A DNA stretch of 64,000 bases from Incurvaria masculella (GCA_946894095.1 OX335642.1:16131021-16195020); one strand, 5' to 3'; counted from the stretch's first letter, positions 39,401-54,400 are shown. Made by a program: numbers and translations. Notes: generated from the letters alone by a model not told the origin.

Positions 39401-42400
39401 ATTCATATTGTAACATTGGATTCTACAGGCATAAAGATCTACGAGATGAGCTGAAAAGAGGTTCTTGAGAACCCTCTTATGTACGAACTTATCTTCTATC
39501 ACTTTGTTGACAAGGTTGTATAGGATATCAAGACAGTTTCAGCAATTGCTTCTAAATTGACTCTTTAATGCGTTACCGATTCGATTTCTTCTAATAATCA
39601 ACATTATTTATTAGGAAGTTTAAATCGATTTAACCCATTGAGATTTTATTTTTGCTCTACAAACCAAAAAAGAACAACGTCCTGCAAGTATTGTCCATTG
39701 TTGCCTGTCAATACAATTATAGAACTTCATAGGCAGCCTTATGTCAAAATTAAAATAAATGCTTGGACCGACTATAAGCAGTAACATATTCATCATCTCA
39801 AAGTCTCTGAAGGCCCAACAAGACGGGAGTGACTCACTCATGATGAGCAGCTCGGCGCGCGTGCTCTTGACGCCGGCGCGGTTGACCGCGCGGCAGACGT
39901 ACTCGTCCGCGTCCTCGCCGAACACGTCGACAACGGTCAGGTAGTGCTTGTCGCCCTCGCTCCAGATGCGGTGGCGCGGCCCGTTCGTGATCTCGCGGGC
40001 GCCTGCGCGGGGAACACGCGGGTTAGGATATATGTTGAGGTGGTTTAGACATAGAGCAGGAGTATGTGGGAGTGTCGTGCCTGAGCGGCCTAAAAGGCTT
40101 ACCATGACCATATTGATAATATACCTCAGGTCAGATAAATAACACCCGTAATGGTAGAGCATGTATGAAAAGATGTATGTCTGTAGAGGAGGAATCAAAG
40201 AAGTATTGTGTGATCAAGTCGTATGGCGCTCTATCATCTCTGCCTACCCCTGCCTTTGTAGTGACGATATATCTTTAATAGATACATTATTCAATCACAT
40301 ACAGATGGTATCTACCTTTGGTTGAGAATGGTAAGCTACTGTCTGCTTCCAGTACATGTCGTAAGAGGTGCCTCAGTTGTTCGTGGTTGGAATTCCTCTT
40401 CTTTACATACTAGGCAATAGGACCAATCTAGCCAGGGTTATAATATAGCATTGAATAGAATATGGTCGACGCAGCAATGTAAATTTATATTTAAATTAGG
40501 GGAGGTCCTGGCATGGCACCTAGTTCCCATGTGGTATGCTGGGCTAATATCATGACAGTAGGTGTGGTGTTTCACCATTCCATTACATTTATTTATTAAG
40601 CCTCTGGCAGTCAAACTACACTAATGTTGAGATTTGTAGACATAACACGTATTTGGCTGAGCCAAACTATGTCTTTCGACTATCAGTTTTAAAATATATG
40701 GACCGAATGTCAAATGACATTCGGAAGCCACACTTTGTTAGCTAGCAAGCACGAGTAGTGTCTATGAATCTCAGCAAGAGTCATGTCAAAATTGTATTGA
40801 TCCGCGGATTCAATCAACTCATTGGAGAAGACTCTGCAAAGAAACTTCACTGGTCTTTTTGACCACTGAATTTTGTTTCGTCCAAATTTACATAAGCTAT
40901 AATATGCTTGTAATGAATGAATACCTAAATGCTGCTGCCAAACTAAAATGTTTATTAGATCCAAGTCCAGTTAGAAAGAATCGATATTTTCTGTGGAGAT
41001 CGTTTCAAATATATATTTACTTTCTCCATTGCAGGTCAATGGATAAAACTTTCGAAGGATGACAGAAAAAGCCCGAGCTACTATCCTGGGACTTTTGCAA
41101 AGGCGTCATATAAAAAAGGTAAAGAATCACTCACCCTTGTACCAGGTGATGGTGGGGCTGGGCTGGCCGGTGATGGTGCATGTGAACTTAGCATTGTGCA
41201 TCTGGATGCAGTTGGCGTTCTTCAGCGGGGTCACGATCTCAGGCGGTGTTGCAGCTGTCAAACGCACACGCAATCAATCCAATGCATTTGATAAGTGCTA
41301 ATAACATGAGATGGCGGTACAAATCTATTAAAAATAAAAGTTATCGTATTGCAAATCCGCTGATTATTTCTAGGGAAAATATTGTGAAATAGAGTCTGAA
41401 AACAGCGAGGGCGAAATAATACTACTTTTATCAAATGGATATTCGTGTTTCAGGATCAGCTCAGCTGTTTTCCGATCCTGTCATTCCCACATCCCCTCTA
41501 GCTGCTCTTGACATCCGAGCAAGACTCTGCAGTCCGCCGAATAGATTGCTACATAGGCTTGGCACATATCCTATGTGACTGAAATGTTATAACATTTGTG
41601 ATAAGTCCGGCTTATCGCAAATGTCCGGCTCTTTGTGAAAACTTTTCAAAATTTTCAACTGACCTTTAGGATCGACGACCTTGACTTGCTGGCTGTTGGT
41701 GCTGGGCGGCGACAGGCCCGCTTCGTTCTGCGCCGTGATGCGGAACTCGTACTGGCGACCCTCGATGAGGTTGGAGCAGTTGATCTGGTTGGGCAGGCAC
41801 AGCACCGGGTTGACGCGCTGCCACGACAGCGAGCCCACCTCGCGCTTGTCGATCCAGTAGCCTGTGAAAAGACATCATGTTAGTGTGACATAAAAAATTA
41901 ACATCATCGAGGTTGCTATTGGATTTTCTTTATGTGAACTAGCACAGATGACAGCGGCTAAAAGAATATTTTATGCCGACAATGTGCAATGCCGGATTCT
42001 AGACAGAATATTGTGCCAGGAGTTTAAACTTAAGTTTAAAGACACCCATGTTATAAGAAAATTAGAACACACGTGCCGGCACTGGTACTCTAATCTGCAA
42101 TGTGGCAAGCGGCTGAGTGAAAAATTTCAGTTTGCTGAGATTTTTTATGAAGAGTTAATATTTATGAATTGAATTATAAAAAAAAATGAGCAAGCACCTT
42201 GAATCCTGGCACCACCATCGCTTTCGGGTTTGTCCCACTGCAGGTTGACGAAGTCTCCTCCGACCTCCGTGATCTTGGGCTCGCCTGGAGCCGATGGGGG
42301 GTCGAACGGTGCCTTAGCCTGTTGCGAATATAGGGTTAATATTAGGGAGGATATCACTTCAAGATAACGAGAACTGTTTTTATGCAGAAGCAAGTTTACT

Positions 42401-45400
42401 GGAAAAGATACGCAAAAACAAGAGACCTTCGTCAAATAAAGGAAGAGGATGGACAATGTTGAGATGATTTGCACATAAAGAGGGTACTCTTTTATTTAAC
42501 ATCAACACAACAAAGTGACGAAACAGATTTCTGGAGCAAAGGGTGTGTGGAACTAGCCTCAAGTAACATACGATGACCAAATTTATGAAGTAATTTGCAA
42601 AGGAACAACACGTAGCATCCATAATCGTAGAGTATGTATTAAGAAATCGTCTGTAGAGGGAAATATTTTGGCACTACATAATTTCCGCTTGCAACTACCG
42701 TGAATTTGCGTGACGCCATGATGTTTGAATGTAAAACCAAGTTACGAGGTAACTTCTTAGAGGGGTTGGCAAATTCGAGACGTATAGTTACTGACCTTGA
42801 TGGGATTAGCTCCCTCGAGCGCGGGACCCATGCCGTTCTCGTTGCAGGCGTGTATCCGGAAGTTGTACTCGTGACCCTCCGTGAGCCCCTGCACCGTGAA
42901 CGTGGTGTCTCGCACCGACGATGCAATCGTGATCCATGACGTGCCTGTGAACACCACACACCATTCAAAATGATGGAAGGCATTCACAGTGAAACCTTAT
43001 AAGTCTGTAGGTTAAAATCAGCAATCAACGTATTGATTAAAATGTGTGCAAGGTAGATGTGTGCAATGTCATTCTAAATTTAATTTGGCCGTAGGCTGTT
43101 GTATCAAAAGTCAGGACATGGAAGTGATCCTGACCATGCCTCCAACGATAAGGATATCAGACATCAGTAAACTATTAGCAATCAAAAAGTTACTACAAAT
43201 AAATTTTACACGTACAAGCAATACTGAAAGGAACCATGAAACTTCAACAGGTGTTCTAACCCGGAGGCCCTAACGAATGCACACACTGCTAAAGCGGGTG
43301 ATTCTGTAGATGAAAAAAGCACCATTCATCGACTCGACTCACCGCTCGTGTCGTTCCTCTCGACGACGTAGTGCGTGACGGGCATGCCGCCGTTGTACGT
43401 CGGCGGTTTCCACGCGAGCGTGCACGTGTTGCGTGTCACGTGCGTGGTCTCGAGCGGGCCCTGTGGCGGGCCGGGAAGGCCCGTCACCGTCACCGAGAAC
43501 GAGTCGGACGTCTCGCCCGAGTTGTTCGAGATGTGGATCTTGTACGTGCCTACGGGATGGATTCATGAGAATTATGGATTGTCGACAAGGACATTCTACG
43601 AGTTAACAAGTCATGAGGACTACCAGCGAAGTCGCTCTACAGTTTCTTTAAGAATTTAGTCCTGCCAAGATCGACGCTAAGGTTACATGGAGAGAGCTGC
43701 GAATTCGTCTCTGTTGGCATCCTATAGAATTTTAATAGGTATAGAAAGAGAGGTCGAGAGCGGTACTGGGTATTCTTTGCACCCTAGTCTCTGCATTTAG
43801 CTGAAGAGGCTTGAAGCGAGGCAAAACGGTAGTAAACGGGACTAGGAGGACCTTGTTTAAAACACCTACTATACTGACAAAACGTTCGGTGAAGCCATTG
43901 GAAACTTAATTCAGAGACAGCAGCGAAGGTTACACAATATGTTAGTATGACCTTGCAGAGAGTGACAGAAAAAGTAATGTTACTGTCGCGTATATAGGAG
44001 ATATCAATAAAATTTCATTAAAATCTCCATGACTTCTTTTCACAGGTCTGTTGCGATTCGCCAGCTTGCTTCTCAAGCTGGCGGAAATACTGTCACTAGC
44101 AAAAAAGTTAGTGGAAGCAAATCAGTTCTACTTTTTAAGATGATTCAATGTTATAGATTAATTTACGTTCGAGAGTTTAGTGATAAATAATAATGCATGT
44201 AGAGGATTCTTCACTGCTACAGTTTTTCCGCTAAAGCACCCACTACCTAACATGTACAATTTATAGGGTGACTGTAAGTACATTATAAAATAATTTACCC
44301 ATATCCTCTTTGCTGATGTCCTTGATGAATATGAGGATATAGTCGTCGAAGACGGTGTACTTGAGGTGCGGCGAGTCCTTGACCTTGTGCCCGTCCTTGC
44401 TGAGCTCCACCTCAGCCGGCTGATCTCCGCTGTAGAGAACCTTGATCTTCGTGTTGTCGTGCTCCGGCAGATGCAAGTCACCCGGCATACGTGTGATGCG
44501 TGGCGGGTCTACGGAGGAATGTACATAGTCATTAGATAATTACACATGATCGGTTCCTATTGTTAATCGAAACATGCTTTTACATGTTGGGTGGTATATA
44601 ATGAATCACACGTAAATTTAGTAAGCAAGGTAAACAATGGAATCAATTTCCTACCGAGGTATTTTCCTCAAAGTACAACCATGGGTCCTTCAAACATGGT
44701 TTTACAGCCCCCCTGAAAGTTCAAAAGCCCATGGGCGTCGTCGGGCACCCCAAAAGTCCTGGCGTACGCCATATGTCGCGCTTAACTTACAAAAAAAACG
44801 ATACGAAAATACTGCATTCAGTAAGGTGCATTAACGTTTTTCATTCAAAATTTTTAATAAAAGAAAGATCACAACAGAGTTAAGATGACACTGAAATACT
44901 GACTTCCGATCTTGAGGTGTCCAGTGGAGTAGATGAACCCGACAGAGTTCACAGCCTCGCACGTGTAGTCACCCTCGTCCGCGTCTCCCGCCTCCAGGAT
45001 GTTCAGCCGCAGCGTTCCGTCCCGCGACTCCGCCGCGAACCTGCGCCCGCATACATTACGTCGAAACTTGTGCGAGAGTCATTTAAGGTGATTCAAAATG
45101 CGCAATGTGACTGAAACGAGGAGGCCATCTAGGCACTATTACGTCAAAAGTTAGAAAATAATTTAATGCATAATCTTTGCAGACCGGACAGTCATTGTTA
45201 TCTGGATATATAAGCAGTATGCTTCCCTATTGACAGTTTAATCTTTGCAGAGACTCGAGAGTGTTTGCTACCTGGATAAATAAGCAGTATTCTTCACCAG
45301 TGCATGTTTGATCTTTGCAGAGACTCGAGTGTGCTTATTACCAGGATAAATAAGCAGTATTCTTCTGATAGAATGTTCAATCTTTGCCGAGACTTGAGAG

Positions 45401-48400
45401 TGGTTGTTATTTGGATAAACATGCAGTACACCTCCTATGTAATGTTTAATCTCTGCAGAGACTCCATAGTCATTGTGAACCGGATAAATAAGAGAAATTG
45501 TTGCTATTGAATGTTCAATATTTGCAGAGAGTCGGGAGTGGTTGTTATCTGGGTAATTAAGCAGTATATTATCCTATGAATTTATTCAACTTTGCAGATA
45601 CTTGACTATAGTTCTTACCTGGATAAATCATCTGTATTTTTCTCAACAAAAAGTTCAATGTTTGCAGAGATTCAATGGTTGTTACCTTGTGCCGAGCACG
45701 ATCTCGCGGCCGTTGCGCAGCCAGCGGCCAGTGGGCACGGGGTTGCCAGTGGCGACACACTCGATGGTGAATGCGCGGCCGAGCGGTGCGCACATGTGCG
45801 GCGGCACTGGCTTCACCCACTCCGGCTTGTTGCCGCCGAGCTCGTCGCCCGTGCGCACCGGCATCGTGCACGACGAGGGCTCCGACTTGCCTGCGGGCAC
45901 AGGTCGGATGTGTGACAATGGGGAAGAAAACGCAAAGCCATTGTAGATGGCGTGTCAGCGACTTTATTTGAATAGCATCATTTGAATGGCGAAGTAAGAA
46001 ATTTAAGAAAACAAAGACCTAGAGATGTTTATATTTACCAGCGGCGTTGACCGCGATGATGCGGAACTCGTAGTCCGCCTTCTCAATGAGGTTGATGGCG
46101 GTGAAGTTGGTGTCCTGGACATTGTAGTCGTTGCACTTGAGCCATACGGCGCCGCCGACGTCGCGACGCTCGATGATGTAGCCGGTGATGCGCGAACCTG
46201 AGGGCATTGTGACCTTAGTGAGGGGTTCCATTTCAAGTCTAACACTTGGTGAATTTTTTTACTCAAACTCGCATGCGTAATGTAACTTACCTAAGCAAAT
46301 ATTAACTGGTGGTACCAACCGTTTAATATTTATATTGTTGCATAATCGTCAGTGCCATGAATGAGGTGTTTGAACAGTTTTGAAGAAATTAGCAACGAAT
46401 AAGTAGGACAAATTTGTGGCCTTACGTAAGCCTCTTTAGGCCTTTTCAGAGCGGAATTTAGAGTTCGCAAAGACGCAAAGACGTGAGTGGTAGGTCCTTA
46501 CCGCCGTCGTTGCTCGGTGGCTCCCAGGTGAGGTCGACGTAGTTGCGGCCGACCTTGACGACGCGAGGCGCGTGCGGCGGGCCCGGCGCGTTGAACTTGG
46601 GCTTGACCTTGAAGCGCGCGGACGTCGGCGAGTACTTGCTGAAGCCGGCCGCGTTCTTCGCGCGCACGCGGAACTCGTACTCGTGCCCGCTCTCCAGGTT
46701 GTACGCCTGCCGGGGGTGGGGTGGCACGCGTGAGTGGAGTTGATTGGAAAGGGTTTTAGGAATGGGCCTGCAGGCATTGGCCCGGACTGACAAATAATTC
46801 CCTGGGGATCAGGGGGCACCGGGTTTTCCCTGCTTCTACCTGGTTATGTGATGATCGAGATTTGTTTGTTTTCGAGGTACCAGGGGTTTGACTTGTGTCG
46901 ACCTAGTTTGACCAAAGATTGATATTGAAAGTTGATCAAAGAGGCACACATATCTTGTGGCGACACTGCTATTCAACCGAGATAACAGAATAGATAGTGG
47001 TGATAGAGCTCACAAAGTACAACTTGGTTTTGCAATCCTAAAAAAGATCGAAAGCCAATGAGTGTCACCAGGCAGCTCCTAGCTAAATGTCTAGCATACG
47101 CCCTGTCGCACTTAAGACAAAAAAAATAAAAAATGTGTCATCATTTGAGTATCAGGCTAGCAGAAGAGTTACCATGGCAAGACCAGAAGACGTGGAGATT
47201 AGCTATAATCTTAAGTTTATTTTCACACCTATCCTTACCCATAAAATATATCATTGTTAAAGCATATAAATCCTTTAATTTCGGTTATATTAAATAAAAG
47301 AAGAGGAGACACATTAAGTAAAAAATATTCCCAAGACAGACCTGGTAGTTGCAGTCTTTGACGAGATAGTCGCTGGTGTTCCAGACGCCATCTTGGACGT
47401 CCCGGTACTCGACCTTGTAGCCCTGGATGCGCGAGCCGCCATCGTGGCGCGGTCGATCCCACATGAGCGTCGCCGAAGAGCCGTCCCAGTCCATTACGCG
47501 CGGGCATCCCGGCGGGTCCGGAATCGTGAATGGGAACTGGAGCAAGCGTTAAAACACTTCAACAGATGTTTTGGAGAATGTAAAGGTTAAGATTCCTATG
47601 GCACTAAATACTATCTACAGGAACCTCGCATTTTCATACCTAGCAGCGAGGCTCTTTTCTGTAACACAAATATATGATTTACTTCAGCTGCACCACCCGA
47701 GTAATTATATGGAGACGGTGATAGTATATATTCCTAGTTTCTTAGGTATCGATAGGTTCGGAGAGCAAAAAAAAACATACTCAGGTGACTATCTTCCCGG
47801 ACTCATATTTGTTTGTGGAACTTTCTGCCGTGAGTGCCCTGGTTTCTAATTTCAACAAAGGGTGGTAAAACATAGAAATAACAACATGAAGTGCCTCGCT
47901 GAGCGTGGTTGGCACCTTTAGTCCCTCGGCATAGCCACTTCTTTAAAATAATAATAATAATAATAACAAACCCCTTTAAACAGTCTCATTCAAAAGGAGC
48001 TACGTACCTTGGCAGTGATGGTATCGTCCATGGTGAGCGGTTCGGACACACCATACTGGTTCTCTGCGCGAACGCGGAACTGGTACTTGTGGTTGGGCTC
48101 GAGACCCATCACGTTGTAGTGGCAGTTGCGGACAAACGACGATATCTTTCCCCAGATCTGTCAGCGAAAGGTCATATTCTTAGGTTTTGGCTATAGAATA
48201 GGATTCAGTCAGATATGAGATGTGATTCCCCTTTAATACGGGAGTATTTTATTAAGGTACTTTAAATTCGTGGGTGATCCTTGAGGCCACAATTAACAAC
48301 AAAGTGTGACAACTTTTGCATAAAATTCTACCGCCGATACATTTGAGGTATTTTTTTAGAGACTTGAATTTGTGTCATGGAAAAAATTCAATCAATTCCC

Positions 48401-51400
48401 AAAAGTTACGGAAACCTTTGAAGAACTGAAAATATAATGGGCACAAGAAAAGCAATTTATTCGATCGAATCTTATCTTTATTATCTGAAAAACCTATTGA
48501 AGAAATATGAAGTAAGTCACCAAATGAACTACTTACACCATTGTTGTCCATCTTTTCGACCACGTAGTTTGTGATAGGAGAGCCACCGTCGTCAAGTGGT
48601 GGTTTCCACGACAGCGTGCATGTGTCAGGAGTTATGTCGGATACCTCCAGAGGTCCCACCGGAGGTGTAGGCCTGTCTACAACCAGAACCTGTGGAGTAA
48701 TGAGGAGAAGAATTGACATCCATGTAGAATGGGAAGGAAACTTTAAAATTAAATGGAAAAAACAAAGAGGGTCTTGTCAAACATACCCGGCAGGTGGCGC
48801 TGTCAGAGCCTTCGCTGTTCAGTAGCTGAATGGTGTAAGAACCCGTATCGGAGCGCTTGGCGCTCGAGTTGACGAACTGAGTGTTGATATCTGACGTCAC
48901 GAAACGGATTCGGTTGTCGGGATACACTTCTTCGTTATTCACCAGCCAGGACACCTGATAAAAAATTCATAGGGTAAGTAATAAGGAAATGTATTTGAAA
49001 AAAACTCACTTCAAATATGTGGATCTAGTTGTAAGCAGTAACAGCAGTAGAGTATAGAGTAGGAGTAAATCAGGAATATTAGACCGATTCACATTAACAA
49101 CCAGCCAAATGGTTCTAATTATTTGATTTATTTGAAAAAAAGTGTAGCTTCATTGGTAAGATCGATTCAAAATAGTAATGAAATAAAAAAATACTGCCCA
49201 CCTTGGGTCTGGGGTTGCCAGTGAAGGGCACCGTAATCTTGATCTCCTCTCCAGCGATGACAGTGATATCACGCAGGCTGAGATCACTAGTGATTCGTGG
49301 TGCGTTGGCCGGAGCCCTCGCCTTGATAGCGTCGGAGCTCTGCGAGTAGGCACCCTGACCGGCCGCATTGATTGCGGCCACGCGGAACTCATAGTCGTGG
49401 TTTTCGATGAGGCCTGTCACTTTGTAGGTGGTATCTGGAATGTGTGTGTGGCAGGCCTTCGTCCACTTGTCTTCTGTAATGAGTCGCTTCTCAATGATGT
49501 ATCCCGTGATGGGAGAACCGCCGTCATGCCGCGGCTTGGTCCACGTGAGCGTGATGGACGATTCAGTGGTTTCGATCGACTTGGGCGCACCGGGAGGACC
49601 CGGCGGGTCGAAGGGATGACGAGCTTTAATCGGTTCACTGGTCTGAACGGGGTCAGACTGTCCGTACTGGTTTTCCGCCATCACGCGGAACTCGTACTCC
49701 TTGCCGACCGTGAGGTTCCTCACGCGGATGAACGGAGTGGTGACGTAGCCGGAGACCTTTGACCAGTTGGGTGTCCTTGCTTCTCTCTTTTCAACAACGT
49801 AGTTAGTGATTTCTCCTCCACCGTTATCCTTTGGTGGGTTCCAGTACAGAGTGAGTGCTTCACCCTCGAACTCTTCCGCTCGCAGGTTTTCTGGCTTTCC
49901 AGGTCTATCGAGAACACGAACGTTAATTGTGGCGGTATCATAGCCAGACGGATTACGGAGTTGCAGTCTGTATTGTCCGGCGTCATTCCTCTTAGCGTTT
50001 TTGACGACCAATGATGCCGATTCAGGTGTAATCTTCTGGAATAATCTAGGATCTCCTTCGACATCCAGCAGGTTATCATCTGCGAACCAAGTTGCAGTTG
50101 GCTCGGGGAATCCGACGTATGGAACGTGAATAGAGAAGTCTTCACCCGCACGGACTGTAATATCGCGAACTCCACCAAGATCCATGCTCGGTTTGTTTGG
50201 TTGTTCGTTGATGATGATTCCAGCAGTAGGTTTGCTGGGCTCTGATGGTCCAACATCGTTGACGGCAATAACTCTGAACTGATATTCCTCTCCCTCCTTT
50301 AGTTTAGGCACCGTGTACACCAAAGCTGGTACGGGAACATCGTTGCTATCTTTCCAGTCCTTGTCGTTTTTACCCTTCTGTTGAATGATGTAGCCCTTGA
50401 TCTTGGCTCCACCGTCACTTCGCGGTGGCCTCCAAGATAAAGTGACAGAGTCCTTGGTAATGCGATCTGGTTTTGGTGCTTCAGGTGCGTCTGGTCGGAG
50501 TCTTTGGGTCTGTGCCGTAATAGGTTCAGTCGGCTTACTAGGTTTACCTGGTCCAGCTTCGTTTACAGCAATTACTCTAAATTCGTAGCGTCCTCCCTCG
50601 CGGAGGTCCTGAACTGTAAAGCATGTGTTGGGTGTAGGATAATTATTAACCTTCAACCATTCTCCTCCGCGTTCCCTCTTCTCGACATAATAACCGGTAA
50701 TAGGTTTGCCACCACTGTTTGCAGGTGGCTGCCATTCAAGAGAACAACTGTTCGAGCTGTAAGCGGTAATGTCTGGTTGACTAGGTGCATCTGGTGGGTC
50801 GAACGGAGATTTGGCAACAACTGGTTTGCCTTCCAATGGGTCGGAAACTCCGTACAGATTCTCTGCTCTTACTCGGAATAGGTACTTCTTGCCTTCTGTG
50901 AGGTTCCTCACAGTGTATGTTGGTTTGGGACAGAATCCAGCAACTGCACGCCAATCGTTAACTCCAAACTCGCAAGCTTCCACAACGTAGCCGGTGATTT
51001 CACTTCCACCATCGTCCAGAGGAGGAGACCAGCTGAGAGTGACCGTGTCTTGTGTGACTGCATCGTAAATGAGAGGTCCTTTCGGAACGCCTGGTTTATC
51101 AACAACGATAACTTCTATATCAGCGGAATCTTTTCCATGATCATTGCTGGCGGTGATAGTGTATTTTCCTGCATCCTCTCTTGTGGATTTGTCAATGTAT
51201 AATTTGGTTTCATCGTTCTTCGTTTCTGCAGATAGGCGGTAAGAAGGTATTAATGGAATGGAGCCCTTAGTCCAGCTAATCTTAGGGGTGGGTGCTCCGG
51301 TGATTGGAATGTTGATATTGATTGGTTCACCAGCGCGGACCTTGATCCTGCGTCCAATGAGATGGTCTAGCCACAGCTTGGGCTTCTCCTTCATAGGCTT

Positions 51401-54400
51401 GGCGGTAAACATGTTGGAAGGATCAGAAGGTTGGCCAGCGCCCGCCGCGTTTACAGCGGATACTCTGTATTCATACTGGTGTCCTTCCTGTACTCTATCA
51501 TCCTCGTACTCGGTCTGCCTGATTGGTTCCTTGTTTAATTTTATCCAGCGACCAGTATTCTTGTCCCTCCTTTCGACATCGTAGCCGACGATATTTGAGC
51601 CACCATTAGAAATAGGCGGGGTCCACTTGATCTTGATGTGGTCTTTGTCGGAGGAAACAAGGTCTGGTTTGCCAGGTTTGCCTGGAGCTGTGTACTGAGC
51701 TTTTGCTACGACAGGTTTGTCAGTAAGCAGAGGTTCGGAGCGGCCCTGCAAATTTTCAGCCAATACTCTGAACTCATACTGAGTACCTTCGATGAGTCTT
51801 GGAACGGTAGCGTGCGTATTCTTGGGGTTAACATACGTGACAGCAGGTACCCATCCACCACCATGTGTAAGGTCTCGTTTCTCAATTACATATGCTGTCA
51901 GTTCACTGCCACCATTGTCTTTCGGTGGATTCCATGATAGCGTAACGGATTGTGCTGTGATCTCTTCATAAGTGATTGGTCCCTCTGGCGGAGCTGGAAC
52001 ATCCAGAACAATTACCTGGAAGCTTCCTTCGTCCGATCCTGAGTCGTTCTTTAATAGCAGATGGTACAGACCGGCATCAGTCCTCTTGCAGTTGACTGTA
52101 TGGACGATCGTGTGATGTCCAATTGATGTGACAGTTGTCCTCTCGTTGGTGATAATTGGTTTGCCGGTGTTGCTCCAGATTACTTCAGGTGCAGGTTCAC
52201 CAATGAAGTCAATATCCAAGTGGAAGATCAGACCAGCCTTGATGCGGATCTCCTTGAGCGGAGTGATGATCTTGGGAGCAAGGAACCTCTCCTTGCATGT
52301 CACAACATCTGATGGATCGCTCGGCTCAGATTGTCCAGCGGCATTGGTCGCAATTATCCTGAACTCGTAGTCCTGGCCTTCCGTCAGATCTGGCACAGTA
52401 GCTCTGTTCTGTTTGGGTGGTACGTGGACAGCATTGACCCAGTACGGGCTTCCCTTTTCCTTTTTCTGAACGATATATCCGGTTATTGGAGTTCCACCGT
52501 CTGATTTCGGTGTAGTCCATTGCAAGTCAACATGGTCCTTGCCCCAATCGACCACTTCTGGCTTGCCAGGTTGGGTAGGCTCATCAAATTCGTTCTTCGC
52601 AATAATCGCTCGGTCTAATTCCAACGGTTCTGATTGCCCAATAGCATTGACTGCACTAACTCTGAAGAGATATTCCTTCATATGGATAAGCCTTGTGACT
52701 TGGTGCGTGAGATGGGTACTCATACCTGCATCCGACCATGTACCGCGGGTGAGATCCATCTTCTCAATGACATAGTGAAGAATTGGAGAACCACCATCAT
52801 CGAGAGGCAAACGCCATGTAAGTTGGCAGCTTTCTTTGGTAACGTCAGTAACTGCCAGTGGTTTCTCAGGCCTAGAAGGTTTGTCCAAAACGGTGACATG
52901 AGCACTAGCTGAGCAAACACCGAGATCGTTCTTGAGAGTCAACTTGTAGACACCGCCGTCCGCACGAACGGAGAATGGAATGTCAAACGATACACGGTTG
53001 TGCAGCAGTTGAATATCGATTCTTTCATTGGGATGGACGACATTGCCGTTGATCTGCCATTCGACAGTCGGTTTTGGAGACGCCTCGATGGGAATCTCGT
53101 AACTGATTCTCTGTCCAGCCTTAACAGTCTTGTCAGCGAGAAGCAGTTTATCAAAGTGAGGGGCACAGTAACGTGCTTTAGCAATTTGCGGTGTAGAACC
53201 ATCACTTGGCTCCCCAGGTCCAGCCTTGTTAACGGCTATAACCCTGAACTCATACTCCTCTCCTTCCGTAAGACCAGGTACTGTTGCAGTGGTCTGGTTT
53301 CCAGGAACAGTAGCTGTCTTTTCCCATGGTCCATATTTAGTCTTTGCTTCAATGATGTATCCAGTGACAGGAGATCCGCCGTCCTTCTTCGGCGGGACCC
53401 ATTCCAGATCCATATGGTCTTTGTCCCAGTCCTTGACGACTGGAGTTCCTGGTTTGTCCGGAGTGCCGAAGGGATCTTTGGCGGTGATAGGTTCGTGTGA
53501 GAGAAGTGGAAGAGATTCTCCCTGTTTGTTGACGGCACGTACCCTGAAGTTGTAGTCATGGCCCTCAATAAGATGGTCTACCCTTATATTACATGCCTGT
53601 ACTTCTCCTGCTGGGACCCAGCGTAAGTTCTCGTTGTCCATTTTTTCCACAACATAATGAAGGATATCGCTACCGCCATCATCTTTAGGTGGTCTCCATC
53701 GAAGAGTGCATCCAGATTTAGTAATGTCATCAGCCTTGAGCGGGCCCTCCGGTGGGGTGGGCACATCCAAGACTGTGACCTTGAGAGTGGCAGTATCGGT
53801 TCCATTAGCGTTTTTCGCCTTCAGAGTGTATGTTCCAGAGTCTGTCCTCTTAGCATCGACAAGTCGGAATTTGGTAGAATGAGCATCATGGTTAATCTTG
53901 ACTCTGTCGGTGTTAATGCAGATATTATCATCGTGGAACCATTCCTTTGTCGGAGTGGGTTCACCAGCGACAGGTACGTCAAAGTCGAAGTTTTGTCCTG
54001 CGCGCACTTTAACATTGAACATGAAGTTACGGTCGATCTTGGGTGCCAGATTTTTAGGCCTGGCAAGATGTGAAGCGGATGCATCGCTGGGTTCACCCTT
54101 GCCCGCCTTGTTGACGGCGCGGACTCGGAATTCGTAATTGTTGCCTTCAATGAGGTCAGGAACTTTGCCTCTGGTAACGTCTCCATCAATCTGGAAACAT
54201 ACACCTCAAGTCAGTTTATCTTTACAGAAAAAAATACTTCCATTGAAATACTAAGGAACAATGACTAAAATAGGTGCCAAGAAGAGATTAATTTCTTTTA
54301 ACATAGGTGATAAATTATTACAGCCCATTATTACCTGCGCACACTCTTCCCATTCCGGTGAGAAGCGATCCTTCTTCTCAATAACGTATCCAGTAATGGG

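Noticed and set aside
45172..45685. Regularly spaced ~70-bp repeat resembling a CRISPR array
   Set aside because: Eukaryotic intron; whole units including the spacers are homologous, units diverge, and no cas genes are present. It is a minisatellite.
49397..53805. Plus- and minus-strand frames up to 182 codons inside the 5-kb exon
   Set aside because: Out-of-frame shadows of the Ig/FN3 coding sequence.
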